Below the pieces are notes generated by a model. The model did no database searches and was not told the origin of the DNA. It worked only from the letters and a program-made list of their open reading frames with translations. Positions 18,977 through 28,440 of a DNA stretch of 64,000 nt are shown in pieces (positions within the stretch are counted from its first letter, which is position 1; every line of letters starts with the position of its first letter). The stretch is taken from assembly GCF_900107045.1 (NCBI RefSeq), contig NZ_FNON01000006.1, forward strand, positions 384,754-448,753, in the 5' to 3' direction. The position numbers and the translations under genes are program-made. Origin of the DNA: Amycolatopsis xylanica. Lineage in GTDB: Bacteria; Actinomycetota; Actinomycetes; Mycobacteriales; Pseudonocardiaceae.

Positions 18977-19014
18977 AAGGTGCCCTCCCCCGGGTTGGTA
19001 GGGGAGGGCACCTT
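18977..19014 (-). terminator. Hairpin terminator of the coiled-coil gene
   Basis: AAGGTGCCCTCCCC and GGGGAGGGCACCTT form a perfect 14-bp stem with a ten-base loop, 16 bp past the stop of the minus-strand gene at 19031. Confidence 0.75.
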
Positions 19015-19030
19015 ACGAAACGTGAGCCTA

Positions 19031-20128
19031 CTACTCGCCCGAGTCGTCCGTGACTTCGCCGTTGGTCTTGGCCTTGGCGTCCACGGTGGCCTTGGGCGCG
19101 CGGCCGTTGCGGGCGGCGCGGCGGGGCTGGCGGGGGGCCGGGGGCGGCGGGGCGAGCTGGGGAGCGGCCGGGCCGCCGCCGAGCATGAGCTCCGCGAAGG
19201 TGGCCATGGCCTCGTCGAGCTGGCCGCCGATGCGGCGCTCCGACTCCTCGTTGCTCTTGCGGACCAGCGAGGTGACCGAGTCGGTGTCCGGCTGCTTCGA
19301 CAGGGTGCCCTCGACCTTGGAGAGGCCGCTCTTGATGGAACCGTCGAGGTCGCCGAGCTGGGAGGTGAAGCCGTCTTCGACCTTGTCGAGGCGGTTGGCC
19401 AGCTCGTCGAGGCGGAGGGTGACCTTCTCGAGGCGGTCACCGAGGCCGTCGAGGCGCTCGGAGGCGTCGATCATCTCGCCGGTCTCGGTGAGGGCGGTCT
19501 TGAGTGCCTCGGTGTTGGCGCCGATGCGCTCCTTGGTGTTGCGGTCGAGCTCGTCGACCTTCGAGCGGAGCTCGGCGTCGGTGGAGTCGATGCGCTCGCG
19601 CAGCGTGGACTCGGTGAGCTCGATGCGCTCGCGGACCGGGCCGGTGACGAGCGCCGGGAGGGCCTCGACCTTGGCGTCCTGCTTGTCGAGGTGCGCGCCG
19701 ACCTCGTCGATGCGGCGGTGGATGTTCTGGAGCTTGTCCTCCAGGCCGTCCATGCGGCCCGCGACGCCTTCGAAGCGGGCGGCCATGCCGTCGAGGCGGC
19801 CGTCGAGCTGGGCGAAGGGCTTGGCCAGCTTGTCGACGATGCTCTCGACCGCGCGTGCGATGTCCGAGAGCGCGTTGTCCTGGGCCTCGAGCCGCGTCAT
19901 GGCCTCGTCGAGGCGCTCGGCCAGCACGCTGACCTCGGTGCGGTCGGGCAGTTCGGAGAGTCGCTTCCGCACCGCCCCGAGCGAGTCGACCGGCGCGAGA
20001 CGGGCGTAGATGTCGTCGAGCGCGTCGAAGATCTGCTGTTGCTCGCTCTCACGAACTTCGGCCGCGCGCACCAGCATGTTGCGCATCCGGTCGAATGACG
20101 GGGCGGCAATGTTGTTGTCAGTGGTCAC
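19031..20128 (-). CDS. Long coiled-coil protein with basic Pro/Ala-rich tail
   Basis: 365 residues from GTG at 20128, which has AAGGA 7 bp upstream. There is no signal peptide or membrane segment. Residues about 15-290 are almost continuous amphipathic heptads with regular hydrophobic positions ('LDGLGDRLEKVTLRLDELA', 'MDGLEDKLQNIHRRIDE'), predicting a long parallel coiled coil. The tail has a Pro-rich patch (LAPPPPAPRQP) and a basic Lys/Arg/Ala stretch before an acidic end (DDSGE). I do not recognise a family. A structural, cytoskeletal (Scy/DivIVA-like) or polymer-granule role is possible but only inferred. It diverges from add across a 200-bp gap. Confidence 0.7.
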   Translation of the reverse strand: MTTDNNIAAPSFDRMRNMLVRAAEVRESEQQQIFDALDDIYARLAPVDSLGAVRKRLSELPDRTEVSVLAERLDEAMTRLEAQDNALSDIARAVESIVDKLAKPFAQLDGRLDGMAARFEGVAGRMDGLEDKLQNIHRRIDEVGAHLDKQDAKVEALPALVTGPVRERIELTESTLRERIDSTDAELRSKVDELDRNTKERIGANTEALKTALTETGEMIDASERLDGLGDRLEKVTLRLDELANRLDKVEDGFTSQLGDLDGSIKSGLSKVEGTLSKQPDTDSVTSLVRKSNEESERRIGGQLDEAMATFAELMLGGGPAAPQLAPPPPAPRQPRRAARNGRAPKATVDAKAKTNGEVTDDSGE

Positions 20129-20329
20129 TGCGGTGTCCTTCGTCGGGCGGGGAAATGGGAAGGGACTGGACTGAAGCTTATCTTTTGGAGAATTGCCGTA
20201 CGTATGGCCCCCGTGAAGCCTGTCTACCCCCGTTGGCCGATTCAGTCCATGATCGACAAAGCTGAGGGTTAAGTTCAGCTCGAGGCTTGCGTCCATGTAG
20301 GGGAATGTCTTCGTGAGTAAGGTTGCTCT

Positions 20330-21397
20330 ATGCGGTCTAAAACCCCTGTGACGACCGAAAACATTCGCCGCATGCCCAAGGTGCTGCTGCATGATCACCT
20401 CGACGGCGGGCTCCGTCCGGGTACCGTGATCGAACTCGCCGACGCGATCGGGTATAAGGCCCTCCCATCCGGGGACTCCGCAGCGCTCCGAAGGTGGTTC
20501 ACCGACGCCGCGGACGCCGGCTCGCTCGTCTCGTACCTCGAGACATTCGCCCATACGTGTGGCGTGTTACAGAGCGAAGACGCGCTGGTCAGGGTAGCCG
20601 CAGAGGCGGTGGAGGATCTCGCGGAAGACGGCATCGTCCATGCTGAGGTGCGGTATGCGCCCGAACTCTTTCGCGAAGGGGGACTATCACTCGAAGGGGT
20701 GATAGAGGCTGTTTCGGCCGGTTTTGCTGACGGTGAGCGACGAGCCGCACGTCAGGGCAGGCGAATTCGCGTACGCTCCGTGCTTTGCGCGATGAGGCAG
20801 CACGAAAGCGCACGCGAAATCGCGGCTCTCGTGGTGCGTTACCGCGATGCCGGAGTCGCCGGGTTCGACATCGCCGGACCCGAAGCCGGTTACCCACCGT
20901 CGCGTTTTCTGGAGTCTTTTCAATTTCTTGGCGCGAATAATGCACATTTCACTATTCATGCCGGGGAAGCGGCGGGCGTGGACTCGATCGCGGAAGCGAT
21001 TCATGTATGTGGCGCGAAGCGAATCGGTCACGGAGTGCGCCTGGCCGACGACATCGCGGTGACCGGCGACCGGGTCCACTTGGGACGGTTGGCCGAGCAT
21101 GTCAGGGCCGCCGGAATCCCTTTGGAGCTCTGCCCTTCGTCCAACGTGCAGACCGGCGCGGCGCCGTCGATCGCGGCGCACCCGTTCGGCCTGCTGGCCC
21201 GCGAGGGCTTCCGGGTGACGGTCAACACGGACAACCGCCTGATGAGTGGCTGCACGCTGACGAGCGAATTCGCCGCGCTTTCCGAAGCCTTCGGCTACAC
21301 CCTCGACGACCTGCGCCGATTCACCCTGAACGCGGCCGAATCCGCGTTTCTCGATCCCGATGAGCGCCGCGAACTCCTCGGCCTTCTGTCGGAGTGA
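20330..21397 (+). CDS. add: Adenosine deaminase
   Basis: 355 residues. Converts adenosine and deoxyadenosine to inosine forms in the cytoplasm. The zinc site is complete: 'HDHLDGG' (H21, H23), 'HAGE' (H210, catalytic E213), 'GHGVRL' and 'NTDNRL' (metal Asp). 'HAEVRYAPEL' is a family signature. Inosine can pass to PunA, encoded at the far end of the window. The codon mix at 20650-20960 is a little less GC-biased than elsewhere, but the frame is intact. Oriented with the nucleoside operon but separated from it by the coiled-coil gene. Confidence 0.95.
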   Translation: MRSKTPVTTENIRRMPKVLLHDHLDGGLRPGTVIELADAIGYKALPSGDSAALRRWFTDAADAGSLVSYLETFAHTCGVLQSEDALVRVAAEAVEDLAEDGIVHAEVRYAPELFREGGLSLEGVIEAVSAGFADGERRAARQGRRIRVRSVLCAMRQHESAREIAALVVRYRDAGVAGFDIAGPEAGYPPSRFLESFQFLGANNAHFTIHAGEAAGVDSIAEAIHVCGAKRIGHGVRLADDIAVTGDRVHLGRLAEHVRAAGIPLELCPSSNVQTGAAPSIAAHPFGLLAREGFRVTVNTDNRLMSGCTLTSEFAALSEAFGYTLDDLRRFTLNAAESAFLDPDERRELLGLLSE

Positions 21398-21431
21398 CGC
21401 CCCTTGTGATGCTTAGCGTTGCGAAGTAAAG

Positions 21432-21460
21432 TTCAGGATGTAGGAACTAAATCCTATATT
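21432..21460 (+). promoter_or_regulatory. Candidate promoter with palindromic operator
   Basis: The inverted repeat TAGGA-N6-TCCTA (21441-21456) runs into a TATATT -10 element (21455-21460), 8 bp before the GTG at 21469; the message may be nearly leaderless. The -35 (TTCAGG, 21432) is poor. A repressor or activator site is likely, but the regulator is unknown. Confidence 0.45.
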
Positions 21461-21468
21461 CTGGGACG

Positions 21469-22659
21469 GTGATCGCGATGACGCTGGTGACGGCCACGGC
21501 GAGCAAACGACGGTGGGTCATCCTCGCGCTCGGCCTGGCCGCGCAGACCGCGTCGTGCGCTTTCCTTTACGGCATCCCGTTCCTGGTTCCCGCTCTGCGG
21601 GACACCGAGCACCTCACGCTCGCGCAGGCGGGCACCGTCGTCGCCGCTCCGAGCGCCGGCCTGCTGTTCACGCTCATCGCCTGGGGCGCGCTGGCCGACC
21701 GCTACGGCGAGCGCCTGATCATGGCCATCGGGCTCGGCGTCTCGGGGCTCATCCTGCTGAGCACTGTCTTCGCACACGATCTGGCGCTGCTGTTCACCCT
21801 GTTCCTGCTGGCGGGCGCCAGCACCGCGAGCGTCAACGCGGCGAGCGGCCGCGCGGTCATGGGCTGGTTCGGACCGGAAGAACGTGGCTTCGCCATGGGC
21901 ATCCGGCAGATGGCGCAGCCGCTCGGGGTCGGCGTCGCGGCGCTCGGGCTGCCGCCGCTGGCCGCGCACCACGGCTTCCAGGCCGCCATGCTGCTGCCTG
22001 CCGGACTGGCGATCGTGGTCGCGGTGCTCGTCGCGCTCTTCGTCGTCGACCCGCCGCGCCCGCCACGGCACGAGCGCGCGAAAACCCCGTCGCCGTACCG
22101 GAAACCCGCGTTGTGGCGCGTGCATGGTGCAAGTTCCCTATTGGTCGTCCCGCAGTTCGCGGTCTCCGCGTTCGCGCCGGTGTACCTGGTCGCCGTGCGG
22201 CACTGGAGCCCGCTCGCGGCAGGCTGGTTCCTCGCGGCCGTCGCGGTGCTCGGCGCCGCGGGCAGGCTCGTGTCCGGCCGCTGGTCCGATCGCGTCGGCA
22301 GCAGGCTGCGCCCCATGCGCCAGCTGGCCGTCGCGAGCGCCGCTGTGATGCTGCTGGTCGCGCTCGGCGACCGGACGTGGCCGTGGCTGGTGGTGCTCGC
22401 GCTCGTGCTCGCCGCGGTGATCACCGTGAGCGACAACGGGTTGGGCTTCACCGCGTCCGCCGAACTCGCCGGCATCGACTGGGCGGGCCGCGCTATGGGC
22501 GCGCAGAACACCACCCAGAACATCGCAGCCGCGCTGACTCCGCCGCTGCTGGGACTGGTCATCGGGGACACGCGCTACGCGCTCGCGTTCGCCGTCGCGG
22601 CGGTGTTCCCGTTGCTCGCGATCGGCCTGATTCCCGTACGGGCAGAACGCTTTACCTAG
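21469..22659 (+). CDS. MFS transporter
   Basis: 396 residues with 12 predicted membrane helices. MFS signatures: the loop 2-3 motif 'WGALADRYGERLIMAIG' and the loop 8-9 motif 'SGRWSDRVGSRLRP'. The helix 5 region 'GWFGPEERGFAMGIRQMAQPLGVGV' recalls NNP/CynX-like importers and nitrate/nitrite-type transporters, but no substrate can be assigned. The GTG at 21469 sits just after a palindrome and -10. Neighbours do not suggest a pathway. Confidence 0.85.
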   Translation: MIAMTLVTATASKRRWVILALGLAAQTASCAFLYGIPFLVPALRDTEHLTLAQAGTVVAAPSAGLLFTLIAWGALADRYGERLIMAIGLGVSGLILLSTVFAHDLALLFTLFLLAGASTASVNAASGRAVMGWFGPEERGFAMGIRQMAQPLGVGVAALGLPPLAAHHGFQAAMLLPAGLAIVVAVLVALFVVDPPRPPRHERAKTPSPYRKPALWRVHGASSLLVVPQFAVSAFAPVYLVAVRHWSPLAAGWFLAAVAVLGAAGRLVSGRWSDRVGSRLRPMRQLAVASAAVMLLVALGDRTWPWLVVLALVLAAVITVSDNGLGFTASAELAGIDWAGRAMGAQNTTQNIAAALTPPLLGLVIGDTRYALAFAVAAVFPLLAIGLIPVRAERFT

Positions 22660-22770
22660 GATTAAGGACGTCTCACCCACACGAGGGTTGCTTGATCGTG
22701 AAGGATCCCACGATGGGGCTTACCTGACGGCGTGCTGGGCATCTTCCCTAAGGACACAGGGAGGAAGCAG

Positions 22771-23289
22771 ATGATTACTCGCACCATCACCGTCCTGGCC
22801 ACCACGGCGCTGGCCGCCACCGCGCTGAGCGCCGGGACCGCCACCGCGATGCCGACCGATTTCCACTGCACGGCAGGCGATCTCGACACGAACCTGGTCT
22901 ACGGGGGCGCGGGCGCCGGTCAGCGTTACGCGGCGGTCCAGTTCACCGCGAAGCCCGGCGTCACGTGCACGCTGCCCGGTTCGCTACCGCTGGACCTGGT
23001 CGGCGCGCACGATGTGCTGATCGACAACCAGGCTCGCGACGACGCCCCGAACGTCCGGGTGTCGGAGGGTTCGCCCGCCTACATCCCGCTGCACTGGAGC
23101 GCCATCGACGAGCAGCAGCAGACGCCGCTGGCGCTGACGTTCACCGCGCCGCAGGAGTACAACCCGCGCGGTGACTACAGCGACCCGCACGTCACGCTGC
23201 CGTGGACGTTCGGTGGCGTCGACGCCGCGCCGGAGAACCACACCATCGACGCGGGTGCGGTCACTCCGGGCGTCGCGCCTGTCGGTTAA
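22771..23289 (+). CDS. Secreted DUF4232-like protein
   Basis: 172 residues from ATG at 22771, which has GGGAGGAAG 6 bp upstream. A Sec signal (ITRTITVLATTALAATALS, cleavage near TATA-M) is followed by one beta-rich domain resembling DUF4232: 'FHCTAGDLDTNLVY', 'GAGQRYAAVQF', 'GVTCTLPGSL' with two Cys. Members are exported or lipid-anchored and have no known function. Its TAA overlaps the stop of the convergent dipeptidase gene by three bases. A small hairpin (ATCGTG...CACGAT, 22695-22714) lies upstream. Confidence 0.75.
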   Translation: MITRTITVLATTALAATALSAGTATAMPTDFHCTAGDLDTNLVYGGAGAGQRYAAVQFTAKPGVTCTLPGSLPLDLVGAHDVLIDNQARDDAPNVRVSEGSPAYIPLHWSAIDEQQQTPLALTFTAPQEYNPRGDYSDPHVTLPWTFGGVDAAPENHTIDAGAVTPGVAPVG

Positions 23290-24410
23290 GCGTCCTTAAG
23301 AACGCGGAGGGTGTTGAGGCCGGCGAGCTTCTCGCAGTCGGCCTCACTCCACCCGCGCTCCAGCAGCGCGGCGAACAGCACCGGGTAGGTGGAGGTGTCT
23401 TCCAGCCCGACCGGCAGCTTGCCGACACCGTCGTAGTCACCGCCGAGTCCGATGTGGTCGACGCCGGCCACCTCGCGCGCGTGCTCGATGTGCGCGACTA
23501 CGTCGGCGACGGTCGCCTCGGGCTTGGGCGGGCCGTCCCACGCGGCGGCGAAACGCTTGCGGGCGCCCACATTCCGGTACTCCTCGCCCGCCGCCTCCAT
23601 GGCGGCGCGCAGGTCGTTCTCCCACGTATAGACGGCTGGTGAGACGAACGCGGGCACGAACGTCACCATCGAGACGCCGCCGTTGCCTGCCAGCCGCGCG
23701 AGCACGTCGTCCGGCACGTTGCGCGGGTGCGCGTTGACCGCGACGCACGACGAGTGGCTGAAGATGACCGGCTTCGTGCTGATGTCGAGCGCGTCGCGCA
23801 TCGTGCTCGGCGCGACGTGGGACAGGTCGACCAGCATGCCGATCTTGTTCATCTCGGCGACCACCTCGCGGCCGAACTCCGAGAGCCCGCCGTGCTCCGG
23901 CTCATCGGTGGCCGAGTCGGCCCAGGTGGTGTTGAAGTTGTGCGTCAGCGTCATGTACCGGACACCGAGACGGCGCAGACTCCGCAGCACGCCAAGGGAT
24001 TCCGCGATCGCGTGCCCGCCCTCGGCGCCCAGCAGCGAGGCGATCCGCCCGCTCGCGCGCGCGGCCAGCACGTCCTCGGCCGTCTCGGCCAGCGCGAGCC
24101 GGTCGGGGTAGCGCTCGATGAGCTGGTGCACGACCTCGATCTGCTCCAGCACCGCGGTGACGGCGCTGTGGCCCTCGAACTCGCACGGCACGTAGACCGA
24201 CCAGAACTGCATGCCGAGCTTGCCCTCGGTCAGCTTCACGAAGTCGGTGTGGAGGTGCGGCTGCCGGACGGTGAGATCCGTGCCGGCGACCGCCGCCACC
24301 GGGTTGGGCCCGGAAGTGTCCCGAAGCTCCCACGGCAGGTCGTTGTGACCGTCCGCGAGCAGCATCGAGTCGAGCATGGCCGTCGCGCGCGCAAGATCCC
24401 CGGAAGTCAT
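23286..24410 (-). CDS. Membrane-dipeptidase family Zn peptidase
   Basis: 374 residues, peptidase family M19 (renal dipeptidase). Zinc and active-site motifs are 'DGHNDLPW' (H22, D24), 'GAEGGHAI' (bridging Glu), 'VDLSHV' and 'FSHSSC' (His ligands), and 'GLGGDYDG'. No signal peptide, so probably cytoplasmic. Hydrolyses dipeptides; bacterial relatives act on D- or modified dipeptides. The Rv3311-like gene is 23 bp upstream on the same strand, so they may form a short operon. Confidence 0.9.
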   Translation of the reverse strand: MTSGDLARATAMLDSMLLADGHNDLPWELRDTSGPNPVAAVAGTDLTVRQPHLHTDFVKLTEGKLGMQFWSVYVPCEFEGHSAVTAVLEQIEVVHQLIERYPDRLALAETAEDVLAARASGRIASLLGAEGGHAIAESLGVLRSLRRLGVRYMTLTHNFNTTWADSATDEPEHGGLSEFGREVVAEMNKIGMLVDLSHVAPSTMRDALDISTKPVIFSHSSCVAVNAHPRNVPDDVLARLAGNGGVSMVTFVPAFVSPAVYTWENDLRAAMEAAGEEYRNVGARKRFAAAWDGPPKPEATVADVVAHIEHAREVAGVDHIGLGGDYDGVGKLPVGLEDTSTYPVLFAALLERGWSEADCEKLAGLNTLRVLKDA

Positions 24411-24433
24411 CCGGGGATCCTACGATTTCGCGC

Positions 24434-25681
24434 TCAGCCGACGTTGAGACGGTCCTCGAAGGACTCGACGAGCTTGCGCCACTCCGCCTGCTCCGCGTCG
24501 AACGGCGCACTCGGCTTGAGCTTGCCCGGCTCGGGCTTGAGGATGAAGCTGAACAGGAAGCTCAAGCCCTCCGAGGAGGCCAGCGCCTCGGAAACGCTCT
24601 CGTCGCCCGCCCAGTCCGCGGCGTCCGAGAGCAGTTCGACGGCCAGCTCCAGCTGGGTCGGGTCGATCGCTTCGACGCCCGCGGCGATGTCGTCGTCGAG
24701 GCCGGTGAGCACGTAGGTGTTCTCGGTGTCGACCTCGACCTCGAGCTCACCGCCGGTGGCCTTGGCGAGCACCTCGTCCCAAGTGGACACTTCGGCGAGG
24801 TCGGTGCCGGCGAGCGACGCGCCGTCGGCGAGCTTGCGCTCCAGCGCCTTCGCCGAGGTGAACACGTCGATCTCGCCGTCGGAGCCCAGGAAGATCGGCT
24901 CGTCGTCGAGGTAGCAGCGCAGGGTGTAGTACTCGTTGCCGCCGGTGATGATCTTGATCGGGTCGATGCCGACCTCGGCCCAGAAGCCGACGGGACCCTC
25001 GTCCTCGGCCTCTTCTTCGTCGTCGGCGTCGGAGTCCAGCTCGCCTTCGGCGGCGGCCGCCTCGGCCTCGGCCGACTCGGCGAGGAACGCGGAGAGGTCC
25101 TCGGCGGTCTGCTCCAGCACCTTCTCGTCGACGTCCGGCACGGTGACCAGGCTGTCGACGGCGTCGAGCACGATGTCCCACTTCTCGGACACGGTCTCCG
25201 ACAGCGCGGTCCACAGCTTCTCGCCGTCACGGCCGCTGAACGGCAGCGTGCCCTGGTCGAGCAGGGAGAACGCCTCGTTGCCGTCGAGCACCTCGTGCAC
25301 GTCGTCGAGCTCGCAGACGTCCGCGAGCGAGCGCACGATGCCGATGATCTCGGCCAGCTCGGCGATGGTCCACGAGTCGGGCTCGCCCGCGGCCAGCTCG
25401 GGCACGCCGACCAGGTCGTACGAGTGGTCGTCGTCCGGGATCAGCTCCGGGACGTTCAGGCCGGGCACGACGTCCCACGCGGGGTGGTCGGTGAGGTCGT
25501 GCTGCTCGGCCGTGCGCACGAACGCGGCTAGATGCGCGGCGTCCGGGAACGCGAACAGGTCTTCCTCATCGCCGAGGAAGGCTTCCCATTCCTCGCCGTC
25601 CTCCCGCCAGCGCGGAGCCCACAGGGTGACCAGGTCGCCCTGCGGAAGCCCGAGTTCGATCGGGATGATGTCCTGTGCCAT
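24434..25681 (-). CDS. Conserved actinobacterial protein, Rv3311-like
   Basis: 415 residues, very acidic overall with an Asp/Glu/Ala stretch near 215-230 (DADDEEEAEDEG). The start 'IPIELGLPQGDLVTLWAPRW' and 'WEAFLGDEEDLFAF' match my recollection of M. tuberculosis Rv3311, which lies at the same place between add and upp. No catalytic motif or membrane segment is visible; the pattern of short hydrophobic strands suggests repeated alpha/beta units. Function unknown. Conservation of position supports a core role. Confidence 0.75.
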   Translation of the reverse strand: MAQDIIPIELGLPQGDLVTLWAPRWREDGEEWEAFLGDEEDLFAFPDAAHLAAFVRTAEQHDLTDHPAWDVVPGLNVPELIPDDDHSYDLVGVPELAAGEPDSWTIAELAEIIGIVRSLADVCELDDVHEVLDGNEAFSLLDQGTLPFSGRDGEKLWTALSETVSEKWDIVLDAVDSLVTVPDVDEKVLEQTAEDLSAFLAESAEAEAAAAEGELDSDADDEEEAEDEGPVGFWAEVGIDPIKIITGGNEYYTLRCYLDDEPIFLGSDGEIDVFTSAKALERKLADGASLAGTDLAEVSTWDEVLAKATGGELEVEVDTENTYVLTGLDDDIAAGVEAIDPTQLELAVELLSDAADWAGDESVSEALASSEGLSFLFSFILKPEPGKLKPSAPFDAEQAEWRKLVESFEDRLNVG

Positions 25682-25830
25682 TCCTGTCCTCCGGAATTAC
25701 CGCCAGTGTGCGCGCAGGCTTGGAGGTTCCCCCGAACGGTGCGCGGTAGCAGAAGCCTACGGGTTTCGCGTTTCGCCCGCGATCGCCCCTCGCCAAGTGG
25801 CGACCATCGGATGGCACCATAGGTCATCTG

Positions 25831-28338
25831 ATGACACTCACAGACGCTCTTCCCGCAGATCCGGACCCCGACTCGCTGTTCGAGGCCTTCTCTTCGTGGA
25901 CGGCCGAGCGCGGGCTCGAGCTGTACCCCGCGCAGGAAGAGGCCCTGATCGAGGTGGTCTCAGGCGCCAACGTGATCCTCTCGACCCCGACCGGCTCGGG
26001 CAAGAGCCTCGTCGCGGTCGGCGCCCACTTCACCGCAATGGCGCAAGGCAAACGCAGCTTTTACACCGCGCCCATCAAGGCGCTGGTGTCGGAGAAGTTC
26101 TTCCAGCTGATCGACACCTTCGGCGCCGAGAACGTCGGCATGATGACCGGCGACTCCAGCGTGAACGCCGACGCGCCGATCATCTGCTGCACCGCTGAAA
26201 TCCTGGCGAACATCGCGTTGCGGTTCGGCGCGGACGCCCCGGTCGGGCAGGTGGTGGCCGACGAGTTCCACTTCTACTCCGAGCCCGACCGCGGCTGGGC
26301 CTGGCAGGTCCCGCTGCTCGAGCTCAAGAACGCGCAGTTCGTGCTGATGTCGGCCACGCTGGGCGACGTCTCGTACTTCGAGAAGGACCTGACGCGGCGC
26401 ACCGGGCGCCCGACGTCCGTGGTCACCTCGGCGCAGCGGCCGGTGCCGCTGACCTACCGCTACGCGCTCACGCCGCTGCACGAGACGATGAGCGAGCTGC
26501 TCAACGGCGGCCAGGCGCCGGTGTACGTCGTCCACTTCTCGCAGGCGGCCGCGATCGAGCGCGCGCAGACGCTGATGAGCATCAACGTCACGACGAAGGC
26601 CGAGAAGGAGGCCATCGCCGAGATGCTCGGCGACTTCCGGTTCACCGCCGGGTTCGGCAAGACGCTCTCGCGGCTCGTGCGGCACGGCATCGGCGTGCAC
26701 CACGCCGGCATGCTGCCGAAGTACCGGCGCCTGGTCGAGCAGCTCGCGCAGGCCGGGCTCCTGAAGGTGATCTGCGGGACCGACACGCTCGGCGTGGGCA
26801 TCAACGTGCCTATCCGCACGGTGGTCTTCTCAGCGCTTACGAAGTACGACGGAGTCCGTCAGCGGCATCTCAAGGCGCGAGAGTTCCACCAGATCGCGGG
26901 GCGCGCTGGACGGGCGGGGTTCGATACCGACGGGTACGTCGTCGTAGAGGCGCCCGACCACGTCATCGAGAACGCGAAGGCGCTTGAGAAGGCGGGTGAC
27001 GACCCGAAGAAGAAGCGGAAGATCACCCGTAAGAAGGCACCTGAAGGCTTTGTCAACTGGACAGAGAGCACCTTCGAGCGGCTCGTCGCCGCCGAGCCGG
27101 AGCCGTTGACGTCGAGCTTCCGCGTGACGCACTCGATGCTGCTCAACGTGATCTCGCGGCCTGGCAACGCTTTCGAGTCGATGCGGCACCTGCTGGAGGA
27201 CAACCACGAGGACCGCGCTTCGCAGCGCAGGCTCATCCGGCGGGCGATCGCGATCTATCGCGCGCTGCTCGCCGCCGGCGTGGTCGAGCGGCTCCCCGAG
27301 CCCGACGCGGAAGGCCGAATCGTGCGGCTGACCGTCGACCTGCAGTTCGACTTCGCGCTGAACCAGCCGCTCTCGCCGCTGGCACTGGCCGCGATCGACC
27401 TGCTCGACATCGAGTCGCCGAGCTACGCGCTCGACGTCGTGTCCATTGTGGAATCCATTGTGGACGATCCGCGACCGGTGCTGTCACAGCAGCAGTTCAA
27501 GGCGCGCGGCGAGGCCGTCCAGTCGATGAAGGCCGAGGGCATCGAGTACGACGAGCGCATGACGCTGCTCGAGAACGTCACGTACCCGAAGCCGCTCGAG
27601 GAGCTGCTGCAGGTCGCGTACGCCGGTTACCGGCAGGGTCACCCGTGGGTCGACGACTACCAGCTTTCGCCGAAGTCGGTCGTGCGCGACATGTACGAGC
27701 GCGCGCTGAACTTCGTGGAGTTCATCAATTTCTATCAGCTGGCCCGCTCGGAAGGCCTGGTGCTGCGGTACTTGACCGACGCGTTCGACACCCTGCGCCA
27801 CACGGTCCCCGACGACGCGAAGACCGAGGCGCTGCAGGATCTCATCGAGTGGCTCGGCGAGATGGTCCGTCAGATCGACTCCAGCCTGCTCGACGAGTGG
27901 GAGTCACTGCGCAACCCAGACGAGGACGAGGGCCCGCACGCCCCTGCGCTGCCGGACGGTCCGCCGCCAGTCACCCGCAACGAGCGCGCGTTCCGGGTGC
28001 TCGTGCGCAACCAGCTCTTCCGCCGCGTCGAACTCGCCGCCCGCCGCAACTACTACGAACTCGGCCAGCTCGACGGCGCTTCCGGCTGGCACGCCGAGGA
28101 GTGGGAAGACGCGATCGAGGACTACTACGACCAGCACGAGACGCTCGGCATCGGCCCGGACGCGCGTGGGCCGGCGCTGCTGATCATCGAGAAGGAGCCG
28201 GGGCTCTGGAAGGTCCGCCAGATCTTCGACGACCCGGCGGGAGACCATGACTGGGGCATCAGCGCCGAGGTCGACCTCGCGGCCTCCGACGAAGAGGGCG
28301 CGGCGGTCGTACGCGTCATCGACGTCAACCAGCTCTAA
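25831..28338 (+). CDS. Ski2-like DEAD/DEAH-box helicase (DUF3516 type)
   Basis: 835 residues. ATP-dependent RNA or DNA helicase. Motif I 'STPTGSGKS' (K58), motif II DEFH (D144-H147), motif III 'LMSATLG', a Ski2-type domain 2 with 'GVHHAGMLPKYR', motif V 'CGTDTLGVGINVP' and motif VI 'HQIAGRAGRAGFDTDGY'. After a Lys-rich insert (about 390-400, DDPKKKRKITRKK) comes a helical C-terminal region of about 400 residues, fitting the actinobacterial DUF3516 helicases, whose cellular role is not established. A palindrome follows its stop by 4 bp. Confidence 0.9.
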   Translation: MTLTDALPADPDPDSLFEAFSSWTAERGLELYPAQEEALIEVVSGANVILSTPTGSGKSLVAVGAHFTAMAQGKRSFYTAPIKALVSEKFFQLIDTFGAENVGMMTGDSSVNADAPIICCTAEILANIALRFGADAPVGQVVADEFHFYSEPDRGWAWQVPLLELKNAQFVLMSATLGDVSYFEKDLTRRTGRPTSVVTSAQRPVPLTYRYALTPLHETMSELLNGGQAPVYVVHFSQAAAIERAQTLMSINVTTKAEKEAIAEMLGDFRFTAGFGKTLSRLVRHGIGVHHAGMLPKYRRLVEQLAQAGLLKVICGTDTLGVGINVPIRTVVFSALTKYDGVRQRHLKAREFHQIAGRAGRAGFDTDGYVVVEAPDHVIENAKALEKAGDDPKKKRKITRKKAPEGFVNWTESTFERLVAAEPEPLTSSFRVTHSMLLNVISRPGNAFESMRHLLEDNHEDRASQRRLIRRAIAIYRALLAAGVVERLPEPDAEGRIVRLTVDLQFDFALNQPLSPLALAAIDLLDIESPSYALDVVSIVESIVDDPRPVLSQQQFKARGEAVQSMKAEGIEYDERMTLLENVTYPKPLEELLQVAYAGYRQGHPWVDDYQLSPKSVVRDMYERALNFVEFINFYQLARSEGLVLRYLTDAFDTLRHTVPDDAKTEALQDLIEWLGEMVRQIDSSLLDEWESLRNPDEDEGPHAPALPDGPPPVTRNERAFRVLVRNQLFRRVELAARRNYYELGQLDGASGWHAEEWEDAIEDYYDQHETLGIGPDARGPALLIIEKEPGLWKVRQIFDDPAGDHDWGISAEVDLAASDEEGAAVVRVIDVNQL

Positions 28339-28342
28339 AGGG

Positions 28343-28388
28343 CTCGTGAGCGTTGCGGGCGGTTCTAACCGCCCGCAACGCTCACGAG
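28343..28388. terminator. Family-1 palindrome: terminator-like hairpin after the helicase
   Basis: 22-bp perfect arms run from CTCGTGAGCGTT at one end to AACGCTCACGAG at the other, around a GGTTCTAACC centre, 4 bp after the helicase stop. The core arm sequence is identical to that at 45111-45154. Confidence 0.8.
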
Positions 28389-28440
28389 TACTCTTCTGCT
28401 GGCCAGCGGTTTGTGCTGGTCAGACACTGGGGAGTGCCTA

